Shown here: positions 6,537 through 11,082 of the stretch, piece after piece
Numbering within the stretch: the stretch's first letter is position 1
How the letters are laid out: each line of letters opens with the position of its first letter
NCBI GenBank assembly: GCA_028693775.1
Contig: JAQUUS010000029.1
Span: 1 to 11,082 of the forward strand
DNA from: Alphaproteobacteria bacterium
GTDB lineage: Bacteria > Pseudomonadota > Alphaproteobacteria > UBA9219
Reading direction: 5' to 3'
Length of the DNA stretch: 11,082 nt
Notes under the pieces: generated by a model
What the model saw: only the letters and a program-made list of their open reading frames with translations
Told to the model about the DNA's origin: nothing
The model's database searches: none
Made by a program: the position numbers and the translations under genes

Positions 6537-7463
6537 TCAACCGTTGGACGGGCTTGTGCCGAAGCGCCTGCGGCTGCCGGAAGACTCCGCGGGTTTCAAA
6601 GCGATATCGGCGATCCGCTCCAGTTCGGCGCGAACGGTTTTATCCGTTGGGGGAGCGAGATCGTAGGCCAGCTGAGCCACGGCGATGATGTATTTTCTGA
6701 GATTGTCGTTTTCGGTGCGAAACTCGGACACAAGAACCTGAGCCTCGTTCTCGTTATTGGCGCGAAGATTCCATGTGCGAAAAACGAATTGACGGCGCTC
6801 AACGCTCCGCCACTCCGCAAGCTCCTGAATATCGGCGCGCAACATAGTCTGTCGCTCGGAGAAAGGAGCGCTGATCTTCGAATCCAGCAAAATCCTGGCA
6901 ACGACCGGATTGAGGCGCTCGGTTTCGAGCGTATCGAGCGTGAGGCTGTCCTGCGCCAGAGCGACAATCTCCGCTTCGACAGCCGCATGGGACGGCCCGC
7001 ACCCGCCCTTCGGGCAGGATGCGCACGAGGGAACGCCCCGAACGATCTTCTGGGCGTTCGAAAGCATATTATCGAGATTAAGGCGAATATCTTCGCGCTC
7101 CAAAGGAACGAGATCCGATGCGATTTGTCCAAGAGCGATGATATGCCGTCTCGTAAGATCGGAAAAAGCCCTGACCCTTTCGGCCAGCTCGGCGGCGTTT
7201 TCTTCGCTTCCTTTTTCCAGATCTTTAATGACATCGGCGAAAATAACGTGCTGCTCCTGCCGTTTGCCGAGCATCTCCGCGATTTCGTTTCGCAACGCGT
7301 CTTCTTGCGGCGACTTGCCGCCCTTAACGTTCGACGCAAACAAGGTTTCGATGACCAGCGGGTTGAGAACGTCGCTTTCGAGCAGATGAAGCACGTTGAT
7401 TTCCTGGATGGCTTCGGACAACTCAACTTTCGGATCCTTGCCGGACGAAGAATGATCTTTCAT
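6537..7463 (-). CDS. Gene A: two-unit helical protein of unknown function with a Cys-rich linker
   Basis: I do not recognise this 308-residue protein. It has no signal peptide or membrane segment and looks cytoplasmic and mostly helical. It holds two copies of a unit of about 120 residues (about 14-137 and 165-288). Residues 33-120 align with 184-271 without gaps, about 28 of 88 identical by my count. Each unit ends in the signature QxAxDxxP: QIASDLVP (113-120) and QLAYDLAP (264-271). The linker has Cys147, Cys150, Cys155 and His159 (C-x2-C-x4-C-x3-H), a possible metal site. It is a paralogue of gene B, with the same length and about 46% identity over the first 120 residues. The ATG has AGGGG six bases upstream. 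The 164-bp gap to B includes a weak promoter-like TATAGT near 7530. Confidence 0.85.
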   Translation of the reverse strand: MKDHSSSGKDPKVELSEAIQEINVLHLLESDVLNPLVIETLFASNVKGGKSPQEDALRNEIAEMLGKRQEQHVIFADVIKDLEKGSEENAAELAERVRAFSDLTRRHIIALGQIASDLVPLEREDIRLNLDNMLSNAQKIVRGVPSCASCPKGGCGPSHAAVEAEIVALAQDSLTLDTLETERLNPVVARILLDSKISAPFSERQTMLRADIQELAEWRSVERRQFVFRTWNLRANNENEAQVLVSEFRTENDNLRKYIIAVAQLAYDLAPPTDKTVRAELERIADIALKPAESSGSRRRFGTSPSNG

Positions 7464-7559
7464 CGAAACCCCTGCTCAAAAAAACGATTCCCTGCAATCG
7501 GCCACGAGCCGCACGGTGCCCGGCAACTATACGATACTGATAAAAAAAAGAAACAAGGG

Positions 7560-7572
7560 CGCGCAAGGCGCG
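7560..7572 (-). terminator. Possible weak terminator between genes B and A
   Basis: CGCGC and GCGCG form a perfect 5-bp stem with a 3-nt loop in the 165-bp gap after gene B. A pyrimidine-rich stretch follows on the minus strand, with eight T at 7549-7542. The T run starts about ten bases after the stem, which is too far for a textbook intrinsic terminator. Low confidence. Confidence 0.25.
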
Positions 7573-7628
7573 TAGTGCAAGCGCAAACAAGGTAAACGAA
7601 AAAACCGTCCGTCTCCAAACGCTTAAAA

Positions 7629-8555
7629 TCAGCCGGGCTCAAATCCGAAGCCCGCGCCCCTGAGTCTGCGGGGCCGCGCGGGAATCTGGGCCTCATCCGC
7701 GACTTTGTCGAGCGCGCGGCGAAGATCCGGCCTGATGCCCGGAGCCATATCATAAGCCAGCTGGGCAACGGCCACGATATGCTTGCGCAGCGCATCGTTC
7801 TCGCGCTTCATGTAAAGAAGGAACAGCCGGGCATCCTCGTCCTTCTCCGTATCCAAAAGCCCGATGCGCTCAAGAATCTGTGCGCGGGCCCCGGTCCTTT
7901 CCCGCATGGCGTCGCGGATATCAGACCGCAAAAGATCCTGCCGTTCCGACAAAGGCCCCGAAGCCTCCGCAGCCTTCAAAACTTTCGCGACAAGAGGCTT
8001 CAACGAACGCTTCTCGAGCCCCAGCAAAAACGCCTCCTCCTTGAAGAGCTCATCGGATCGAACGTAAAACTCGCCCACGTTCCGCAGCCAAACGTTATCG
8101 CCCTCCCCCGCCCGCAAGGAAATGCGCCCCGAAGGAGCCGCCTGTTCCGACGAAAGAATCCGGTCGAGATCGAACCGCAAATCCGCGCGATGATCGGGCG
8201 TCAGATCGTAGGCGAGTTGCCCCAGAGCGGTGATGTATTTGCGCGTATCGCGCTCGAACGCCCGGACCTTGCCCACAAGCCCGCGCGCTTCTTCCTCGTT
8301 CTTTTCGTCGAGGCTATCGGTAATTTTCAGAAAAGAGAGCCGCTGCGTCTTGCGCCGCTCCATAAGATCCGCAATATCGGCGCGAAGCTCGGCCTCCTGC
8401 GGCGTTTTCCGTCCATGAACGCCGGACGAGAACAGAACCTCCATGACAAGAGGAGTCAGATTGGCGTTTTCCACATCGGCAAGCTTTCCGATGTCGCGAA
8501 TGGCTTCGGATAGATCGAGTCTCGGATCTCTCCATGGCGAAGAATGGCCCCTCAT
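7629..8555 (-). CDS. Gene B: two-unit helical protein of unknown function, paralogue of A
   Basis: I do not recognise this family. The frame is open from a TTG at 8570, but the ATG at 8555 is the better start: AGAGGA lies six bases upstream, the N-terminus MRGHSSPWRDPRLDLSEAI then aligns with MKDHSSSGKDPKVELSEAI of gene A, and the length becomes 308 residues, equal to A. It has two units; residues 33-120 and 185-272 share about 31 of 88 positions by my count. Their signatures are QLAYDLTP (113-120) and QLAYDMAP (265-272). Helices dominate, with no signal peptide or membrane segment. The linker (about 137-165) lacks the cysteines found in A. Unit 1 of B is closer to unit 1 of A than to its own unit 2. 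A promoter lies at 8624-8652, so B appears to be its own transcription unit. Confidence 0.85.
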   Translation of the reverse strand: MRGHSSPWRDPRLDLSEAIRDIGKLADVENANLTPLVMEVLFSSGVHGRKTPQEAELRADIADLMERRKTQRLSFLKITDSLDEKNEEEARGLVGKVRAFERDTRKYITALGQLAYDLTPDHRADLRFDLDRILSSEQAAPSGRISLRAGEGDNVWLRNVGEFYVRSDELFKEEAFLLGLEKRSLKPLVAKVLKAAEASGPLSERQDLLRSDIRDAMRERTGARAQILERIGLLDTEKDEDARLFLLYMKRENDALRKHIVAVAQLAYDMAPGIRPDLRRALDKVADEAQIPARPRRLRGAGFGFEPG

Positions 8556-8623
8556 CGCGAGTCCTCTCAAACGGTGGCGCGTTACCTGCCTTGCAGGGCG
8601 GAACGGCGTTGCACTGATGCCCT

Positions 8624-8652
8624 ATTATTTTATGTAATGGCCCGAAAGTCAA
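8624..8652 (-). promoter_or_regulatory. Sigma70-type promoter for gene B
   Basis: On the minus strand the -35 box TTGACT (8652-8647) and the -10 box AATAAT (8629-8624) are separated by exactly 17 bases, each one mismatch from consensus. Transcription would start near 8617, giving a leader of about 60 bases before the gene B ATG. The 225-bp gap between C and B holds nothing else that I can identify. Confidence 0.6.
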
Positions 8653-8780
8653 AAACAACCCCCGCGCGCAAAAAACGGAAAAAACAAGAGCCTTCCCCGT
8701 TATAAAATGACCGTCGCGAGCCGTCGCAAGACGTTATGGAAAAAGGAGCCGGCCTGTCGCGCGTCTGGGCAGAGAATCGG

Positions 8781-9437
8781 TCAGCCCAATGCAGGAGCGC
8801 CGGGTTGATTTTGAACGGAGGCCGTCTTCGACGGTTTTTGCATGGAATCCATGAAATCCTCGAGCGCCTCGCGAATATCGCGCCGTTCGAAAGGAAGGCT
8901 GTCGCAAGCAATTTGAGCCATGAGAAAATACTGCGAACGCAAAAACGCGATCTCTTCCGCCGTGCGGGCCGAGGCTTCCTGAATGGCCGCAAGACTGCCC
9001 GGCGACGAAAAGTCCAGGCTTTCCGTCTCCAAAGAAGCCAAATACCCGCTTATGCGCCGGTCGCGCGCCTCGTCGAGCTCGAAAAGCTCGTCGAGCATCG
9101 CCTTATATCTTTCCTCTTCCGCGGGATCGGACGTACGGAAGATATGGTGCTTGAAGGTCCCCTTCTTCTTCGCCTTCCCATCCTTGCCCGTCAAAAGCAG
9201 GATGTCGTCGAAGTCATCGCGCTGTGCGAAACGGCTTGCAGAATCGATTGCTTTCGCCCCTCTATCCCAAACGTCGATCCGCGCTTGAATGGCGTCGTTG
9301 ATGCAAGAGGACAAGTCTCCCTCGGCCTCGACACAGGATATGTATTCGTCTTGAAGAGTTAGATACCGCACATAGGCGGCATGAACGTCGCCGTCGGCAT
9401 TGCCTTGATTGTTTTCCGAATTATGCGCGTTTTCCAT
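8781..9437 (-). CDS. Gene C: single-unit relative of A and B, unknown function
   Basis: I do not recognise this protein. I prefer the ATG at 9437 (218 residues, start MENAHNSENN); an ATG at 9476 has no ribosome site, whereas a weak GGGA precedes 9437. The C-terminal part (about 76-202) looks like one diverged copy of the unit in A and B. RSQYFLMAQIACDSLP (167-182) matches their RRHIIALGQIASDLVP signature, followed by RRDIREALEDFMDSMQ like REDIRLNLDNMLSNAQ of A. The N-terminal 75 residues are a separate helical, acidic region with Cys35 and Cys45. A basic GKDGKAKKKG loop (84-93) sits inside the unit. No signal peptide or membrane segment. A -10-like TATACT lies at 9483-9478 but without a convincing -35. 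It follows the rpsI terminator. Confidence 0.82.
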   Translation of the reverse strand: MENAHNSENNQGNADGDVHAAYVRYLTLQDEYISCVEAEGDLSSCINDAIQARIDVWDRGAKAIDSASRFAQRDDFDDILLLTGKDGKAKKKGTFKHHIFRTSDPAEEERYKAMLDELFELDEARDRRISGYLASLETESLDFSSPGSLAAIQEASARTAEEIAFLRSQYFLMAQIACDSLPFERRDIREALEDFMDSMQKPSKTASVQNQPGAPALG

Positions 9438-9571
9438 AGCACCGATCCCAAAAAAAACAGCCCTGAAACAAGACATAAGTATACGCGAACAAGCTGAAAT
9501 TATTTACACAAAAACACGCCCCCGCCGTCCCGGCTCGCCCCGCAGCAATAAAAACATGGTAAACGCCGCGC

Positions 9572-9605
9572 AAAAAAACGGGGAAAGCCGAAGCTTTCCC
9601 CGTTT
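9572..9605 (-). terminator. Intrinsic terminator of the rplM-rpsI operon
   Basis: On the minus strand a perfect 13-bp stem (AAACGGGGAAAGC with GCTTTCCCCGTTT) closes a TTCG loop in the stable C(UUCG)G context, followed by a continuing T run to 9572. It begins 23 bases after the rpsI stop codon and is a textbook Rho-independent terminator. It separates the ribosomal operon from gene C. Confidence 0.95.
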
Positions 9606-9628
9606 CGATAAAGGCTTGAAATCGCCGA

Positions 9629-10171
9629 TTAACGCTTGCTGAACTGGAAGCGACGGCGAGCCTTGACGCGACCGTACTTCTTGCGTTCGACGACGCGAGC
9701 GTCGCGGCGCAGGAACTTGGCGACCTTGAGAGGCTTGCGAAGTTCGGGTTCGAAGTAGGTCAGAGCCTTGGAGATGCCGTGCTTGACGGCGCCTGCCTGC
9801 CCGGACAACCCGCCGCCGACGACGATAACTTCAACGTCGAACTGGCCGGTGCGATCCGCAACGGCGAACGGCTGATTGACGATCATGCGCAAAACGGGGC
9901 GCGCGAAGTAAACTTCGACGGGGCGTCCGTTGACGACGATCTTTCCGCTGCCGGGCTTGAGCCAGACGCGGGCGATGGCGTTTTTGCGCTTGCCGGTCGC
10001 GCAGGCGCGGCCGAACTTGTCGACTTTCTTGACATACTTGGGTTGGTCGTCCGAAGCCGGGACCGAAGCCTCGGCATCGACAGCAACAACTTTCTCTTCC
10101 TTGACCTGTTCCTTGATGGCCGTCTTGATGCCCGTCAGGCTGGATGTTCTCTTACGCGTTGTCGTGGCCAT
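9629..10171 (-). CDS. rpsI: 30S ribosomal protein S9
   Basis: S9 belongs to the small-subunit head; its C-terminal tail reaches the P-site tRNA. The 180-residue product is longer than the usual 130 because of an N-terminal extension of about 50 residues (basic start, then Lys/Glu- and Ala-rich), a trait of many alphaproteobacterial S9 proteins but long even so. The conserved body starts at GRACATGKRKNAIARVW (54-70), includes GGGLSGQAGAVKHGI (119-133) and ends with KKYGRVKARRRFQFSKR, the expected basic tail with final SKR. The ATG has GAGGGG seven bases upstream, inside the end of rplM, and only 3 bp separate it from the rplM stop, so the two are co-transcribed and probably coupled. Confidence 0.98.
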   Translation of the reverse strand: MATTTRKRTSSLTGIKTAIKEQVKEEKVVAVDAEASVPASDDQPKYVKKVDKFGRACATGKRKNAIARVWLKPGSGKIVVNGRPVEVYFARPVLRMIVNQPFAVADRTGQFDVEVIVVGGGLSGQAGAVKHGISKALTYFEPELRKPLKVAKFLRRDARVVERKKYGRVKARRRFQFSKR

Positions 10172-10174
10172 GTG

Positions 10175-10672
10175 TTAGCCCCTCTTGTTCTTGCTGTTGC
10201 GGGCGGCGAAATCGATCTTCACCGGGTTCTGCGCGGCATGGGGATGCTCGGCGCCCTTGTAGACCTTGAGATTGGTCATCTGGCGACGGCCCAAAGGACC
10301 GTTAGGCATCATGCGCTCGACCGCTTTCTCGATCACGCGTTCCGGATGCGGGCTGGCCAGCATGTACGAACGGGTGCGCGCCTTGATTCCGCCCGGATGG
10401 CCCGTGTGGTAATAGAAGTTCTTGTCGTCAGCCTTGTGGCCGGTGATTTTGATCTTCTCGGCGTTGATGACGATCACGTTATCTCCGCAATCGACGGAAG
10501 GCGTGAAGGTCGCACGATGCTTGCCGCGCAACATGGCGACAATCCCGGCGGCGAGGCGGCCCAGAACGACGCCTTCGGCGTCGATAAGAACCCACTTCTT
10601 TTTGAGATCTTGATGCCTCAGTTCAAAGCTCTTGCTCTGAACGGTCTTGGCAATGCGAATTTTTCCAGACAT
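10175..10672 (-). CDS. rplM: 50S ribosomal protein L13
   Basis: L13 is an early-assembling 23S rRNA-binding protein of the large subunit. The 165-residue product has the family motifs KKWVLIDAEG (25-34), DCGDNVIVINAEK (61-73), YHTGHPGGIK (88-97) and ERMMPNGPLGRRQMTNLKVY (119-138). The N-terminus is about ten residues longer than common alphaproteobacterial L13, but the ATG at 10672 has a good GGAG ribosome site seven bases upstream, so I keep this start. It is the first gene of the rplM-rpsI operon, the conserved bacterial arrangement, with a promoter at 10698-10727. Confidence 0.98.
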   Translation of the reverse strand: MSGKIRIAKTVQSKSFELRHQDLKKKWVLIDAEGVVLGRLAAGIVAMLRGKHRATFTPSVDCGDNVIVINAEKIKITGHKADDKNFYYHTGHPGGIKARTRSYMLASPHPERVIEKAVERMMPNGPLGRRQMTNLKVYKGAEHPHAAQNPVKIDFAARNSKNKRG

Positions 10673-10697
10673 TAGGTAACTCCCTAGTTAGGCGCGC

Positions 10698-10727
10698 TTT
10701 GTACAAATTCGGCCTACCCGGAGTCAA
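10698..10727 (-). promoter_or_regulatory. Sigma70-like promoter of rplM-rpsI
   Basis: On the minus strand the -35 box TTGACT (10727-10722) is followed after 18 bases by TACAAA (10703-10698), a moderate -10. The start would lie about 20 bases before the rplM ATG. The -35 box is strong; the exact -10 is less certain because TGTACA and GTACAA overlap it. Confidence 0.5.
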
Positions 10728-10762
10728 CAGAAATAAAGAAATAACGGCGCTTTTTTGGCTGT

Positions 10763-10776
10763 GGTATCATAATACC
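10763..10776. other. Short palindrome in the rplM/partial-gene divergent gap
   Basis: GGTAT and ATACC flank CATA, a perfect 5-bp inverted repeat lying roughly midway between rplM and the plus-strand gene. It contains -10-like AT-rich words on both strands, but I found no -35 at the right distance. It could be an operator or part of the promoter of the plus-strand gene; the evidence is only symmetry and position. Confidence 0.3.
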
Positions 10777-10802
10777 GCGTTTTACGGCCTTTCGGGCCAG
10801 CC

Positions 10803-10849
10803 GGGGCTTTCCCCTTGCGAAAACCCCCAAAAAACCCGATAAAAGCCCC
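10803..10849 (+). promoter_or_regulatory. Inverted repeat ending at the start codon of the partial gene
   Basis: GGGGCTTT (10803-10810) and AAAGCCCC (10842-10849) are perfect 8-bp complements around a 31-nt loop. The right arm abuts the ATG at 10850, where a ribosome site would be expected and where no Shine-Dalgarno sequence is visible. In RNA this stem would cover the initiation region, so it may control translation. It could also be chance in a G/C-run-rich gap. Confidence 0.35.
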
Positions 10850-11082
10850 ATGAATTTGAATACGTTAAACGGCATTCCTGATCCTGCGGATCAAGGCTTC
10901 GACGCCCTCCTCGACTGGATCAAGGCGCAAATCGCCGTTATCCGCAAAACGTCCCTGACGCCCGAAATCCTTAAAACGTTCCGCCCGGCCGAACTTGGCG
11001 ACTGCCCGGCGCACCCGCTGGGCCCCGAAGCCGACCCCGCATGGAGGCGTTTTTTCCTCGCGACGCTTCTGGCCGACTGGGC
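10850..11082 (+). CDS. Unknown protein, 5' part only (runs off the window)
   Basis: An open frame runs from ATG at 10850 to the window end, 77 full codons without a stop, beginning MNLNTLNGIPDPADQGFDAL and continuing through LLDWIKAQIAVIRK (20-33). I do not recognise the product. It has no signal peptide; the visible part is mixed helical with a Pro/Ala-rich segment near 53-62 and then a hydrophobic, Trp-containing stretch. It is divergent from rplM. No clear ribosome site precedes the ATG, so a leaderless transcript or another start remains possible. Codon choice resembles the neighbouring genes. Confidence 0.65.
   Translation, partial: MNLNTLNGIPDPADQGFDALLDWIKAQIAVIRKTSLTPEILKTFRPAELGDCPAHPLGPEADPAWRRFFLATLLADW

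Noticed and set aside
6510..7595. Plus-strand open frame of 361 codons opposite gene A
   Set aside because: Gene A is supported by its paralogue B and internal repeats; the opposite frame has no such support.
9409..9642. Plus-strand 77-codon frame between rpsI and gene C
   Set aside because: It crosses the rpsI terminator and the rpsI and gene C ends, with no ribosome site or recognisable features.

Overview
The window looks like chromosomal DNA from an uncultured or little-studied alphaproteobacterium. The evidence is the overall protein style (YidC, L13 and S9 with N-terminal extensions, an ArgD/ArgF pair, an alphaproteobacterial-type small lipoprotein), moderately high GC, and use of the standard bacterial code with TAA, TAG and TGA all serving as stops. 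I cannot name the genus. Almost everything lies on the minus strand; the exceptions are yidD and a truncated gene at the right edge.

Layout from right to left, which is the direction of transcription for most genes. At the right edge a plus-strand gene of unknown function begins (10850) and runs off the window. Divergent from it is the ribosomal operon rplM-rpsI (10672 to 9629), with a sigma70-like promoter and a clear UUCG-loop intrinsic terminator. Next come three genes of unknown function (C at 9437-8781, B at 8555-7629, A at 7463-6537). By eye they belong to one helical protein family: A and B are both exactly 308 residues, each holds two copies of a unit of about 120 residues, and C holds one diverged copy. 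I do not recognise this family, and it is the most interesting part of the window.

A compact metabolic operon follows: gamma carbonic anhydrase-like protein, argF, an ABC-2 permease, argD, and a small lipoprotein gene. The first and last junctions overlap by ATGA and the other gaps are 11-15 bp. argF and argD supply two steps of arginine synthesis; the permease has no ATPase partner in view. The lipoprotein frame is intact over 180 codons except for one in-frame amber codon at position 78.

The left part holds yidD (+) and yidC (-), which are divergent and share a 170-bp gap with three hairpins. Two of these look like intrinsic terminators pointing toward yidC. After yidC lie two copies of a 75-76 bp GC-rich intergenic repeat. 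YidC and YidD both serve membrane protein insertion. No stretch without a gene exceeds 300 bases.
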